From positions 248,001 through 312,000 of the forward strand of contig NZ_BMQB01000002.1 in the NCBI RefSeq assembly GCF_014647895.1: 64,000 nucleotides of DNA. Direction: 5' to 3'. The stretch comes from Pilimelia anulata (GTDB taxonomy: Bacteria; Actinomycetota; Actinomycetes; Mycobacteriales; Micromonosporaceae). The position numbers were made by a program, and so were the translations under genes. Of this stretch, positions 27,140 to 35,029 are shown in pieces. The notes under the pieces are model-generated. The model had not been told where the DNA came from. It was given only the letters and a program-made list of their open reading frames with translations, and made no database searches. Within the stretch, counting starts at the first letter, position 1. The number at the start of each line of letters is the position of its first letter.

Positions 27140-28135
27140 ATGACGACGCCGGTGTACTTCGACGACGACGCCGACCTGTCGCTGCTCACCCAGCGCAAGG
27201 TGGCGGTCATCGGCTACGGCGACCACGGCGCGGCGCACGCCCTCTGCCTGCGCGACTCGGGCGTGGACGTGCGGATGGGACTGCCGCCGACCTCGATCAA
27301 CCGGGCCCGGGCCGAGGACGAGGGCCTGCCGGTGGCGACCCCGGCGGAGGCGGCCGCCGAGGCGGACGTCGTGGTGATGCTGGCGCCGCTGGCGCTCCAG
27401 CGGTTCGTGTACGAGCAGGCGATCGCCCCGGCGCTGGCGCCGGGGAAGGCGCTGCTGTTCACCGACGGCTTCCCGATCCGGTACGAGCTGATCGTCCCGC
27501 CGCCCGGTATCGACGTGCTGCTGCTCGCGCCGATGGGCGACGGGGCGCTGCTGCGCCGCCAGTACCTCGACGGCAAGGGCCAGCCGTGCCTGGTCGCGGT
27601 CGAGGCCGACGAGTCCGGCGGCGCGTGGGGCCTGCTGCTGGCGTACGCCCGGGCGATCGGCGCGACCCGGGCGGGCGCCCGGGCGACGACGTTCGCGGCC
27701 CAGGCCGAGTCCACCCGGTTCGCCGAGCAGGCGCTCGCCGGCGGCACGCTCGAACTGGTCCGGGCCGGGTTCACCACGCTGACCTCGGCCGGCCTGTCCC
27801 CGGACGTCGCCTACCTCGCCTGCGTGCACCAGCTCAAGGCGGTCGTCGACGACCTGTACGCCGGCGGCCTGGCCGGGGTCCGCGGGCACGCCTCGGAGGT
27901 GGCCCGCTTCGGCGCCGCGACCCGCGGGCCGCGGGTGGTGGGGGAGACCGCCGCCGACGAGCTGCGCCGGGTGCTGGCCGAGCTGCGCGACGGCACATTC
28001 GTCAAGGAGTGGCTCGCCGACGAGGACGCCGGGCGGCCGAAGCTGACGGCGGCCGACGAGGCCGCCGCGGTGCACCCGGTGGAGCCGGCGGGGGCGGCGC
28101 TGCGCGCCACGATGAGCTGGCTCCACGACGCCTGA
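27140..28135 (+). CDS. Ketol-acid reductoisomerase-family paralogue lacking catalytic residues
   Basis: 331 residues, colinear with class I IlvC over its whole length: YFDDDADLS, NADP motif GYGDHGAAHAL (25-35), LRDSGVDV, DGKGQPCLVAVE, RAIGATRAG, and end in MSW. Residues that bind the two Mg ions and substrate in true KARIs are changed: the GHG His is Asp109, the PKGPGH Lys is Met132, the first metal Asp is Thr192, and the two later metal Glu are Ala227 and Gln231. Glu196 and the substrate Ser252 remain. It can probably bind a nucleotide but should not catalyse the isomerisation. ATG has a good GAAAGAGGA site. ilvE lies 1.7 kb downstream. Not to be annotated as ilvC. Confidence 0.85.
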   Translation: MTTPVYFDDDADLSLLTQRKVAVIGYGDHGAAHALCLRDSGVDVRMGLPPTSINRARAEDEGLPVATPAEAAAEADVVVMLAPLALQRFVYEQAIAPALAPGKALLFTDGFPIRYELIVPPPGIDVLLLAPMGDGALLRRQYLDGKGQPCLVAVEADESGGAWGLLLAYARAIGATRAGARATTFAAQAESTRFAEQALAGGTLELVRAGFTTLTSAGLSPDVAYLACVHQLKAVVDDLYAGGLAGVRGHASEVARFGAATRGPRVVGETAADELRRVLAELRDGTFVKEWLADEDAGRPKLTAADEAAAVHPVEPAGAALRATMSWLHDA

Positions 28136-28193
28136 CCGGCCCCGTCCGCCCCGCCGCTGCCGCGCCGCTCCCGCCGGCGGTGGCCGGCGCCGG

Positions 28194-29192
28194 TCAGCGG
28201 GTCGGGGCGTGGTGGTCCAGCCAGGGCAGCCGGGTCGCCGCCAGCGGCGGCCGCTCCGCCACCGTGACCGCCGTCGTCCGCACCTCCCGCTCGTCCGCCC
28301 CGCGGGCGAACTGCGTCAGCAGCGGGTGCGGCTCCGCGGCCGGGTCGGCCCAGCCGCGCCGCTGCAACCGCGCCCACACCGCGTGCAGGATCTGCGCCGA
28401 CATCCGCCCCAGCGCCCGGTTGTCCTGGTGCCGGTGGTGCCGCTCGCCGAGGTCGACCTGGGCGAGCGCGTCCAGCCCGGCGTACTCCAGCAGGTCGATC
28501 AGCAGTGCCGTCTCGACCGCGTACCCGGTGGCGAACGGCACCCCGGACAGCACCTCCCGGCGCCCGGCGTACTCGCCGGACAGCGGCTGCACCAGCCGGG
28601 ACAGCTCCGGCCAGAACAGGTTCAGCAGCGGCCGCGCGACCAGCTCGGTGACCCGCCCGCCGCCGTCCGGCTCGGGCGCGCCGCCGCCGGCCGGGCGCAG
28701 CGGCCGGTGGTAGAACCCCTTGACGTACGCGACCGCGGGATCGGTCAGCAGCGGGCCGAGCAGCCCGGTGACGAAGTCGGCGCGGAACCGCAGCAGGTCG
28801 GCGTCCAGGAACACCACCAGGTCGCCGCGGCTGGCGGCGAGCCCGGCCCACAGCGCGTCGCCCTTGCCGTCGAGCCGGGGCAGGCCGCTGGTGACCTCGT
28901 CCTGCCCGACGACGGTGGCGCCCGCGGCGGCGGCGATCTCGGCGGTCGCGTCGGTGGACCGGGAGTCGACCACGAGCAGCTCGTCGACGAGGCCGTGCCG
29001 GTCCATCAGCTCGCGGCGGACGGTGGTGAGGATCGCGCCGATCGTCGCCTGCTCGTCCCGGGCCGGCAGGACCACGCTGACCCGCTGTCCGCCCTTGCGC
29101 GCGGCCAGCCCGGCCGCGCTCCACCGGCCGGCGGCGTAGGTGCGGCGCCGGGCCCAGCTCGCGGCCGCGCCGGCCGGATCGACACCCCGCAT
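28194..29192 (-). CDS. gpgS: Glucosyl-3-phosphoglycerate synthase
   Basis: 332-residue GT-A glycosyltransferase transferring glucose from a nucleotide sugar to 3-phosphoglycerate, first step toward glucosylglycerate and methylglucose lipopolysaccharides. Motifs: SVVLPARDE, VDSRSTDATAEIA, LDGKGDALWAGL, the metal-binding VFLDADL, VKGFYHRP, PLSGEYAGRREVL and FATGYAVET, all typical of GpgS. I chose ATG 29192, giving MRGVDPAG; the longer open frame is Arg/Gly low-complexity. It is convergent with the KARI paralogue. No other methylglucose-polymer genes are in the window. Confidence 0.9.
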   Translation of the reverse strand: MRGVDPAGAAASWARRRTYAAGRWSAAGLAARKGGQRVSVVLPARDEQATIGAILTTVRRELMDRHGLVDELLVVDSRSTDATAEIAAAAGATVVGQDEVTSGLPRLDGKGDALWAGLAASRGDLVVFLDADLLRFRADFVTGLLGPLLTDPAVAYVKGFYHRPLRPAGGGAPEPDGGGRVTELVARPLLNLFWPELSRLVQPLSGEYAGRREVLSGVPFATGYAVETALLIDLLEYAGLDALAQVDLGERHHRHQDNRALGRMSAQILHAVWARLQRRGWADPAAEPHPLLTQFARGADEREVRTTAVTVAERPPLAATRLPWLDHHAPTR

Positions 29193-29420
29193 CCGGTCGC
29201 TACTCCCGCCCGTGCCGGTGGTCCCGCGCGCCGCCCGAGACGGCGGCCGCGGCGGGGCCGCGCCCACGCGCCGGCCCCGCTGCCTACGATCGCACAGCGC
29301 GCCCGGCGTCCGGTGCGGGGGCGGCCGCCGCGGGCGGACCGGCGCCGGTCGCGGCCCGTTCGGGGGTACCGCGGGGCGGTCGCCCGCTCGTGGGAGTTTT
29401 GCCGACTGGCCGGTGGAGGG

Positions 29421-29449
29421 TTGCGTCCCCCATTCAGCGTCGCTAGCGT
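29421..29449 (+). promoter_or_regulatory. Promoter in the ilvE upstream region
   Basis: TTGCGT (29421-29426), 17-nt spacer, TAGCGT (29444-29449), a good match to the housekeeping sigma consensus. It could drive a 57-codon ORF starting at 29454 and, by read-through, ilvE, whose leader would be about 370 nt. Confidence 0.5.
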
Positions 29450-29453
29450 ATTC

Positions 29454-29627
29454 ATGCGGTTACGCAGTGGGGTCGGCTACGCCTTCGGGTGGCGTGGGTT
29501 CGGCCTGCTGCGTGACCCGGTTCCGCATCGGGTGCGAAAAAATCTGTCGCCCCCTTTTGCCGGCGATGCCGCCATTCGGCGCGTATGCCCGCCGAGGATC
29601 GCCGATCTTGAACGGCGCGCGGGATGA
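29454..29627 (+). CDS. Possible 57-aa leader ORF upstream of ilvE
   Basis: Begins MRLRSGVGYAFGWRGFGLL at ATG 29454, only 4 nt after the -10 box; no ribosome-binding site. Codon use is less GC-rich at third positions than in local genes. It is not rich in Ile, Leu or Val, so a classical branched-chain attenuator peptide is unlikely. May be untranslated leader. I see no other gene between 29193 and 29827. Confidence 0.25.
   Translation: MRLRSGVGYAFGWRGFGLLRDPVPHRVRKNLSPPFAGDAAIRRVCPPRIADLERRAG
29530..29558 (+). terminator. Possible attenuator/terminator hairpin in ilvE leader
   Basis: GGGTGCGA (29530-29537) pairs with TCGCCCCC (29547-29554) with one mismatch, A-rich loop, followed by TTTT (29555-29558). 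A U-tract after a GC stem is unusual in this GC-rich DNA. It lies between the promoter and ilvE. Confidence 0.4.
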
Positions 29628-29827
29628 CCCGGGCAGCCCGGAAGCGTTACAGTTTCCTCACTTTCCCCCGCGCGCGGCAGGTACCCCGCGGCAGGCCCCC
29701 GGTGGCCGGCGCCGCCGGCGCCCCGGCCGTTCCCGACCCGGCCCCCGTACGGTCCCACTGGCGCGCGGTTGCGCCCCCGGGCCGGCGCCCGCCGGCGGCC
29801 CATGACCGGAAACTGGAGGTCCACGCG

Positions 29828-30925
29828 ATGAGCGATGGTGACCTGCTCGCCTTCGACGTGCACCCGCGCACGACCCCGACGCCGCCCGCCGAGCGGGCCG
29901 CCCTGCTGGTGAACCCCGGCTTCGGCAACGTCTTCACCGACCACATGGTGACGATCCGGTACACCGACGGCAAGGGCTGGCACGACGGCCGCGTCGAGGC
30001 CCGCGCGCCGATCGCGCTCGACCCGGCCAGCGCCGTCCTGCACTACGCGCAGGAGATCTTCGAGGGCCTCAAGGCGTACCCGACGCCGGACGGCGGCGTG
30101 GCCCTGTTCCGCCCCGACGCCAACGCCCGCCGGTTCCAGCGCTCCGCCGACCGGCTGGCCATGCCCCGCCTGCCCGAGCAGGCGTTCCTCGACTCGATCG
30201 CCGAGCTGGTCCGGATCGACCGGGACTGGGTGCCGACCGCCGAGGGCGGCAGCCTGTACCTGCGGCCGTTCATGTTCGCCAGCGAGGCGTTCCTCGGCGT
30301 CCGCCCGGCCCGCGAGTACCTGTACGTGCTCATCGCCTCGCCGGCCGGCGCCTACTTCAGCGGCGGCATCAAGCCGGTCACCCTGTGGATCTCGCAGGAG
30401 TACACCCGGGCCGCGCCCGGCGGGACCGGCGCCGCCAAGTGCGGCGGCAACTACGCCGCCTCGCTGAACCCGCTCGCCGAGGCCACCGCCAACGGCTGCG
30501 ACCAGGCCGTGTTCCTCGACGCCGTCGAGCACCGGTACGTCGAGGAGCTGGGCGGCATGAACGTCTTCTTCGTCCACGACGACGACACGATCGTCACCCC
30601 GCAGCTCACCGGCACGATCCTGGAGGGCGTGACCCGCGAGTCGATCATCACGCTCGCCGAGCGGGCCGGGTACCGGGTGAGCGAGCGCCAGGTCACCATC
30701 GACGAGTGGCGCGACGACGCCCGCAGCGGCAGGCTGCGCGAGGTGTTCGCCTGCGGTACGGCCGCGGTGATCACCCCGGTCGGCGCGGTCCGCTCCCCGG
30801 ACGGCGAGTTCGTCGCCGGCGACGGCCGGCCCGGCCGGGTGACGATGGCGCTGCGCAAGGCGCTGATGGACATCCAGCGCGGCGTCACCGAGGACCCGTA
30901 CGGCTGGGTCCGCCGCATCCTCTGA
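29828..30925 (+). CDS. ilvE: Branched-chain amino acid aminotransferase
   Basis: 365 residues, fold-type IV PLP enzyme interconverting Leu, Ile and Val with their 2-oxoacids. Blocks: FTDHMVTIRYTDGKGWHDG, HYAQEIFEGLKAY, LYLRPFMFASEAFLGV, the PLP lysine in AAKCGGNYAASL, and EELGGMNVFFV; TGTILEGVTRESI and FACGTAAVITPVG bind the cofactor phosphate. Full length for the family. ATG 29828 has GGAGGT at about -8. It is convergent with a phosphatase gene, with a hairpin between them. Confidence 0.96.
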   Translation: MSDGDLLAFDVHPRTTPTPPAERAALLVNPGFGNVFTDHMVTIRYTDGKGWHDGRVEARAPIALDPASAVLHYAQEIFEGLKAYPTPDGGVALFRPDANARRFQRSADRLAMPRLPEQAFLDSIAELVRIDRDWVPTAEGGSLYLRPFMFASEAFLGVRPAREYLYVLIASPAGAYFSGGIKPVTLWISQEYTRAAPGGTGAAKCGGNYAASLNPLAEATANGCDQAVFLDAVEHRYVEELGGMNVFFVHDDDTIVTPQLTGTILEGVTRESIITLAERAGYRVSERQVTIDEWRDDARSGRLREVFACGTAAVITPVGAVRSPDGEFVAGDGRPGRVTMALRKALMDIQRGVTEDPYGWVRRIL

Positions 30926-30936
30926 CCCTCGCACCC

Positions 30937-30981
30937 GCCGCCCCGGCCGCCACCGCTCCCGCGGGGTGGGATCGGGGCGGC
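30937..30981. terminator. Hairpin between ilvE and phosphatase gene
   Basis: GCCGCCCCG (30937-30945) pairs with CGGGGCGGC (30973-30981) between convergent stops at 30925 and 30985. Confidence 0.5.
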
Positions 30982-30984
30982 GGC

Positions 30985-31791
30985 TCAGCCCGCCCCGTCG
31001 TTGCCGGCCGCGTCCCGGTCCGTCGCGGCGGGCCCGGCCGGCACGGGGCCGGTCGCGTCCAGCAGGTGCCCGCGCAGCGCCGCGAGCTGCGCCGGCGCCA
31101 GCCCGGCCGCCCGGGCGTACGCCTCCACCGACCCGTACGCCGCCCGCAGCTCGGCCAGGAACAGCCGCATCGCCTCGGCCGGCGAGGCGAAGTACGCCGG
31201 CGGCAGGTCCGGCAGCTCGGCGCCGGTCTCGGCGACCCAGGCCAGCAGGTCGGTGGTCGCCTCGGCGCTGAGCGCGTAGTCCACGGCGATCTCGTCGTCG
31301 GCGACGCCCAGCAGCGCCAGCGCCACCGCGCAGACCACCCCGGTCCGGTCCTTGCCGGCGACACAGTGCACGGTCACCGGGGCGCTGTCCGGGTCGGCGA
31401 TCACCGCCAGCGCGGCCGCGATCCCGCCCGCGCCGTCGCGGGCCAGGTCGAGGTACCGGTCGGCGAGCCAGCGCGCGTGCCCCGTCCCGTCGGTCGGCGG
31501 GGGAGTGGCCTCCCACAGCTCGTGCATCGGCTCGATGTGGTGGTACGCGAACCGGTCGTGCCCCGGCACCCGCCCGTCCCGGTCCACCTCGGTGACCCGG
31601 CGCAGGTCGATGACCGTCCGGATGCCCAGCGCGTCGAACGCCGCGGCGTCGGCGAGGGTGAGCCGGTGCAGCGAGTCCGACCGGAACAGCCGGCGCCAGC
31701 GGACGGTGTGGCCGCCGCCGGTGCGGTATCCGCCCAGGTCGCGGAAGTTGAACAGGGCGCTGAAGGTGAGCCGGCGCGGCGGAGTATCCAC
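30985..31791 (-). CDS. Protein tyrosine/serine phosphatase family protein
   Basis: 268 residues with the atypical bacterial PTP fold. NFRDLGGYRT near the start and the P-loop HCVAGKDRTG (Cys143 nucleophile, Arg149) identify the Y_phosphatase3 (PtpB-like) family, members of which act on phosphotyrosine, phosphoserine or phosphoinositides. VIDLRRVTEVD provides the conserved Asp-Leu-Arg segment. The C-terminal about 20 residues are Ala/Gly/Asp-rich. GTG 31791 is chosen since TACGGT lies 7 nt upstream. No signal peptide, so cytoplasmic or secreted by a non-classical route. Confidence 0.88.
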   Translation of the reverse strand: MDTPPRRLTFSALFNFRDLGGYRTGGGHTVRWRRLFRSDSLHRLTLADAAAFDALGIRTVIDLRRVTEVDRDGRVPGHDRFAYHHIEPMHELWEATPPPTDGTGHARWLADRYLDLARDGAGGIAAALAVIADPDSAPVTVHCVAGKDRTGVVCAVALALLGVADDEIAVDYALSAEATTDLLAWVAETGAELPDLPPAYFASPAEAMRLFLAELRAAYGSVEAYARAAGLAPAQLAALRGHLLDATGPVPAGPAATDRDAAGNDGAG

Positions 31792-31798
31792 GATGGTC

Positions 31799-31804
31799 AC
31801 CGTA
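31799..31804 (-). promoter_or_regulatory. -10 element of leaderless promoter (phosphatase gene)
   Basis: TACGGT on the minus strand, 7 nt, GTG 31791. Confidence 0.6.
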
Positions 31805-31924
31805 GCGTCCACCGGGGGCGCCCCGCTGTGGCGCAGATCGCGCTCCGTCGACCCGGCGACAACGCACCGGTGGTGTGATCACCCTCATGTCCGGCGAGCG
31901 GCGATCGAGGGGCCGGTCGCGCGC

Positions 31925-31930
31925 TAGAGT
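31925..31930 (+). promoter_or_regulatory. Probable -10 element for the small membrane protein gene
   Basis: TAGAGT, giving a leader of about 100 nt before GTG 32037. Confidence 0.4.
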
Positions 31931-32036
31931 GCGATCGCTGATCATCCCTGGATCGCGCGCGGTGTCCGGCACCGCCCACGGTGGGTCTGCGGCGGCCCAC
32001 GCCGCCGCCGCGCGGTCCGCGCCAGAGGAGCCCACC

Positions 32037-32417
32037 GTGACCCACCCGCCGTACGGGCGCGCGCCCGTGCCGCCGCCCGGACCACCCCACCACCGGCCCC
32101 GGCCCGCGCCCCCGCGCCCGGTCGACCCCGGCCGGGTCGCCGCCGGCGTCGGCCTGGCCTGCGTCGCCCACCTGCTCACGATCCTGCCGCTGCTGTTCCT
32201 GTTCCTCGGCGAGGACAGCTCCGCGTCGGCCGGCTTCGTCTTCGGCTTCCCGCTCGTCGGCCAGGTGCTCGTCCTGCTGGGCTGCGTGCTCGGCGGCGCG
32301 CTGCTGATCGCCCGCCGGGACGGCGGCATGGGCATCGGCCTGCTCGCCGGCTGGCCGGTGGGGCTGATCCTGGCGCTGGCGGTCTCCGGCGCCGCCCTGG
32401 TCACCGCCTACGGCTGA
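32037..32417 (+). CDS. Small membrane protein with proline-rich cytoplasmic start
   Basis: 126 residues. The first about 38 are Pro/His/Arg-rich (THPPYGRAPVPPPGPP), followed by three hydrophobic helices: VGLACVAHLLTILPLLFLFL, FPLVGQVLVLLGCVLGGALLI and GLLAGWPVGLILALAVSGAAL. No catalytic motif. This layout is common among actinobacterial membrane proteins of unknown function. GTG 32037 has AGAGGAG at -8. Its 3' end overlaps the next gene, on the other strand, by 10 nt. Confidence 0.7.
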   Translation: MTHPPYGRAPVPPPGPPHHRPRPAPPRPVDPGRVAAGVGLACVAHLLTILPLLFLFLGEDSSASAGFVFGFPLVGQVLVLLGCVLGGALLIARRDGGMGIGLLAGWPVGLILALAVSGAALVTAYG

Positions 32418-33307
32418 CCGCGGTCCGCAGCGCCGGTCGCCGGGCCGGCGGCCGTGGCCGCGTCGATCGCCGCGATCAGCCGCCGCCGCAGCGCCCCCGC
32501 CCGCGCCGCGAACCCCCGCTGCGCGGCCACGTACGCCGCCCGCCCCGCCGCCGTCTCGATCGGCACCGGCGCGACATCGAGCGCCCGCAGGTCGTACGGG
32601 CTCGCCCGCATGTCCAGCAGCCGGATCTCCCTGGCCAGCGCGAAGCAGTCCGCGACCAGCTCCGCGCACACCAGCGGGGACAGCTTGTAGGCCCACTTGT
32701 ACAGGTCCATGTTGGCGTGCAGGCACCCCGGCTGCTCCAGCTCCCGCTGCCCGGCCCGGGTCGGCGCGAGCACGTTGAGCGGCCGGGCGGGCGGGGTGAA
32801 GAACCGGTACGCGTCGAAGTGGCTGCACCGGATCGTCGCCGCCTCCACCACCGCCGCCGTACCGTCCGGGCCCAGCCGCAGCGGCCACGCGTCGTGCCGC
32901 ACCTCGCCCGCCGCCTGCCGGTACACCATCGCCCACTCGTGCAGCCCGAAGCAGCCCAGGTGCGGCGCCCGCCCGGCGGTCGCCGCGAGCAGGTCCCGGA
33001 TCCACGCCACGGCGGGCCCCCGCCGCGCCAGTACCGCGGCGGTGTCCAGGGCGGCCCCGCCCGCCCGGTCGACGTACCCCGGTCCGAGGTCCGCCGCGCC
33101 CGCGCCGGCCAGCAGCACCCCCGCGCCGGGGTGCCAGCGGCGGAGCTGCGCCGGCCGGTGCGAGTAGTACGTGAACAGGAAGTCCTCGACCGGGTGCCGA
33201 CGCCCGGCCACCCGGCGGGCGCGGTGAGCGGCCAGCCAGCCGTCCACCCGGGCCGCGTGTGCCGCGGCCCGGGCCCCCCACTGCGCGGCGGTCAGTACCG
33301 TCGTCAC
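32408..33307 (-). CDS. Conserved actinobacterial protein (annotated elsewhere as 3-methyladenine DNA glycosylase-like)
   Basis: 299 residues, cytoplasmic, no signal peptide. Conserved-looking blocks: RRHPVEDFLFTYYSHRPAQLRRWHPG, FGLHEWAMVYR, SHFDAYRFFTPPARPLN and ANMDLYKWAYKLSPLV, followed by LLDMRASPYDL. This is a family widespread in actinobacteria; I recall it being labelled 3-methyladenine DNA glycosylase, but no glycosylase helix-hairpin-helix signature is visible, so I would not assert that activity. The many His, Asp and Tyr in conserved blocks suggest an enzyme. Full-length; the ATG at 33307 begins MTTVLTAAQW. Confidence 0.75.
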   Translation of the reverse strand: MTTVLTAAQWGARAAAHAARVDGWLAAHRARRVAGRRHPVEDFLFTYYSHRPAQLRRWHPGAGVLLAGAGAADLGPGYVDRAGGAALDTAAVLARRGPAVAWIRDLLAATAGRAPHLGCFGLHEWAMVYRQAAGEVRHDAWPLRLGPDGTAAVVEAATIRCSHFDAYRFFTPPARPLNVLAPTRAGQRELEQPGCLHANMDLYKWAYKLSPLVCAELVADCFALAREIRLLDMRASPYDLRALDVAPVPIETAAGRAAYVAAQRGFAARAGALRRRLIAAIDAATAAGPATGAADRGQP

Positions 33308-33360
33308 GCGCCCTCCGGTCCCGCGCTCCTCAGCGCTTCCGCCCCTCGGCGCTGCGCTTC

Positions 33361-33516
33361 TCAGTGCTTGCGCTTCTTCTTCCGCTTCTTCGGCCCCTTC
33401 GAGCCCTCGTCGTCGTCATCGTCGTCGTCGCCGCCCCCGCAGCCGGCCAGACCGGCCAGCAGGGCGCCCGCCGTCGCCGCGAGCGCGGCCCGACGGGTGA
33501 TCACCGCAGAATTCAT
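33361..33516 (-). CDS. 51-aa lipoprotein with Asp run and Lys/Arg tail
   Basis: Short gene. MNSAVITRRAALAATAGAL is followed by LAGLAGC, a lipobox, so the mature peptide starts at about Cys26 and has only 26 residues: GGG, seven Asp and a Glu, GSKGP, then KKRKKKRKH. This extreme charge split (acidic near the membrane, basic at the end) is striking. The TRR...A start could also be Tat-like. It sits 53 nt upstream of the previous minus-strand gene start and may be cotranscribed with it. Function unknown; possibly a metal- or polyanion-binding surface peptide (inference). Confidence 0.65.
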   Translation of the reverse strand: MNSAVITRRAALAATAGALLAGLAGCGGGDDDDDDDEGSKGPKKRKKKRKH

Positions 33517-33624
33517 CCCGGCAGGGTGCCACGCCGCCGCCCCCGGTGGCTACCGCCTCGATGGCTGGCGCGGGACGTGAGATTCTGGGCGCGACGTGAC
33601 CCGACCCCCGGAGGATGGCGCACT

Positions 33625-34428
33625 GTGCGGATCGCCCGTTTCGTGCACGATGATGGCATGTCGTTCGGCGCGGTGGAGGGGGACCCGGCCGCCGGCCCGG
33701 GCGGCCTCACCGTCGCCGCGATCGCGGGGCACCCGTTCGGCGAGGTGACGTTCACCGGCCAGCGCTGGTCCCTGGCCGACGTCCGGCTGCTCTCGCCGAT
33801 CCTGCCCAGCAAGGTCGTCTGCGTCGGCCGCAACTACGCCGACCACGCCGCCGAGCAGGACGCCCCCGTGCCGAAGGAGCCGCTGCTGTTCCTCAAGCCG
33901 TCCACCGCCGTCGTCGGCCCGCGCGACGCGATCCGGCTCCCGGTCCAGTCCGCCCGCGTCGACCACGAGGCCGAGCTGGCGGTCGTCATCGGCGCCCCCG
34001 GCGCCCGCCGCGCCGACCGGGCCACCGCCGAGAAGGCGATCTTCGGGTACACCTGCGCCAACGACGTCACCGCCCGCGACCTGCAGGCCGCCGACGGCCA
34101 GTGGACCAGGGCCAAGGGCTTCGACTCGTTCTGCCCGTTGGGGCCGTGGATCGTCACCGACTGGGACCCCGCCGACCGCGAGGTCCGCTGCGAGGTCGGC
34201 GCCGACCCCGACGCCCGCGAGGTCCGCCAGCTCGGCCGTACGGCGCAGATGGTCTTCGACCCGGCCACCCTCGTGTCGTACGTCTCCCACGTCATGACCC
34301 TGCTGCCCGGCGACGTGGTCCTCACCGGCACCCCGGCCGGGGTCGGCCCGCTGGCGGCCGGGGACAGCGTCGCCGTGGCCATCGAGGGCATCGGCGAGCT
34401 GGTCAACCCGGTCGTGGCCGCCGAATGA
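33625..34428 (+). CDS. Fumarylacetoacetate hydrolase family protein
   Basis: 267 residues. An N-terminal FAA_N-like domain is followed by the FAH fold: SKVVCVGRNYADHAAE, the metal-binding DHEAELAVVIG, GYTCANDVTARDLQ, FDSFCPLGPW, and GDVVLTGTPAGVGPL. Members hydrolyse or decarboxylate 2,4-dioxo compounds (acylpyruvates, oxaloacetate) with Mg or Mn; the ExE...D metal ligands are present. Which substrate is not visible. GTG 33625 has GGAGGA at about -10. It lies just before a tRNA pair, after which no related gene occurs. Confidence 0.92.
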   Translation: MRIARFVHDDGMSFGAVEGDPAAGPGGLTVAAIAGHPFGEVTFTGQRWSLADVRLLSPILPSKVVCVGRNYADHAAEQDAPVPKEPLLFLKPSTAVVGPRDAIRLPVQSARVDHEAELAVVIGAPGARRADRATAEKAIFGYTCANDVTARDLQAADGQWTRAKGFDSFCPLGPWIVTDWDPADREVRCEVGADPDAREVRQLGRTAQMVFDPATLVSYVSHVMTLLPGDVVLTGTPAGVGPLAAGDSVAVAIEGIGELVNPVVAAE

Positions 34429-34449
34429 CCCGCCGATCGCCCACCCGAT

Positions 34450-34478
34450 TTGAAGGGCCCGGGCGGGTCGGGTAGAGT
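34450..34478 (+). promoter_or_regulatory. Promoter of the tRNA-Gln gene
   Basis: TTGAAG (34450-34455), 17-nt spacer, TAGAGT (34473-34478), about 80 nt before the tRNA. Confidence 0.65.
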
Positions 34479-34560
34479 TTCTCCTCGGTGCGAGAAGCGC
34501 CGCGGACCTCCCGAAATCGGCATTTCGGAATCGGGGGAGAGGCAGCGCCGACGGCACCGA

Positions 34561-34632
34561 TGGGGTATGGGGTAATTGGCAGCCCGACGGATTCTGGCTC
34601 CGTTAGTCTAGGTTCGAGTCCTGGTACCCCAG
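34561..34632 (+). tRNA. tRNA-Gln (anticodon CTG)
   Basis: Full cloverleaf: acceptor TGGGGTA / TACCCCA, D-stem GGG/CCC, anticodon stem ACGGA/TCCGT with loop TTCTGGC (anticodon at 34594-34596), and T-loop TTCGAGT. Discriminator G; CCA is not encoded. Reads CAG codons. Confidence 0.96.
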
Positions 34633-34667
34633 CGCCGATGCCCGACAGCGGGACGCGGTGCTGGCTC

Positions 34668-34676
34668 TGATAGAGT
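34668..34676 (+). promoter_or_regulatory. Extended -10 promoter before tRNA-Glu
   Basis: TGA-TAGAGT (TGN plus TANNNT) between the two tRNAs, with no clear -35, suggesting tRNA-Glu has its own start. Confidence 0.5.
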
Positions 34677-34717
34677 TCGGCCCCGCTGCTCCGCTTCGGC
34701 AGGAGCACTTCAGTCCT

Positions 34718-34790
34718 GGCCCCGTCGTCTAGCGGCCTAGGACGCCGCCCTCTCAAGGCGGTAGCGCCGGTTCGAATCCGGTCGGGGCTA
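34718..34790 (+). tRNA. tRNA-Glu (anticodon CTC)
   Basis: Acceptor GGCCCCG pairs with CGGGGCT (G1-U72 wobble), anticodon stem CCGCC/GGCGG with loop CTCTCAA (anticodon 34752-34754), T-loop TTCGAAT, discriminator A, no encoded CCA. Reads GAG codons. Confidence 0.96.
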
Positions 34791-34799
34791 CGGTACGAC

Positions 34800-34837
34800 A
34801 ACCCGCTGCACCTCACGGTGCGGCGGGTTTCGTCTTT
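34800..34837 (+). terminator. Terminator of the tRNA pair
   Basis: AACCCGC and TGCACC pair with GGTGC and GCGGGTT around a TCAC loop, followed by TTTCGTCTTT; 10 nt after tRNA-Glu. Confidence 0.85.
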
Positions 34838-35029
34838 CCCGGCCCCATTCCGCGACTACCCCACCCCCACCACTCCATACCCCTGCCCGTCCGGGCAGAC
34901 GAGAGCGGCGGCTTCGGCAGGGTGAGGGGGTCGGCGGCGGGCGCACCCCGCGCCCGACAACCACAACGAACGCATCGCCTGCGGACGGACGCAGCCATGG
35001 GCGCACCCCGTCCGCACCCCGCCGCCCTG

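Noticed and set aside
18056..28126. 3356-codon open frame on the minus strand opposite the giant surface-protein gene
   Set aside because: It is Gly/Arg/Val low-complexity with no start signal, and is a by-product of repeat DNA with GC-rich codons; the plus frame has signal peptide, domains and sorting signal.
27140..28135. Straight annotation as ilvC
   Set aside because: Essential Lys and three of four metal ligands are missing, so the usual reaction should not be asserted.
34718..34900. Attachment site at the tRNA-Glu 3' end
   Set aside because: No duplicated tRNA 3' segment, integrase or mobile gene seen in the window.
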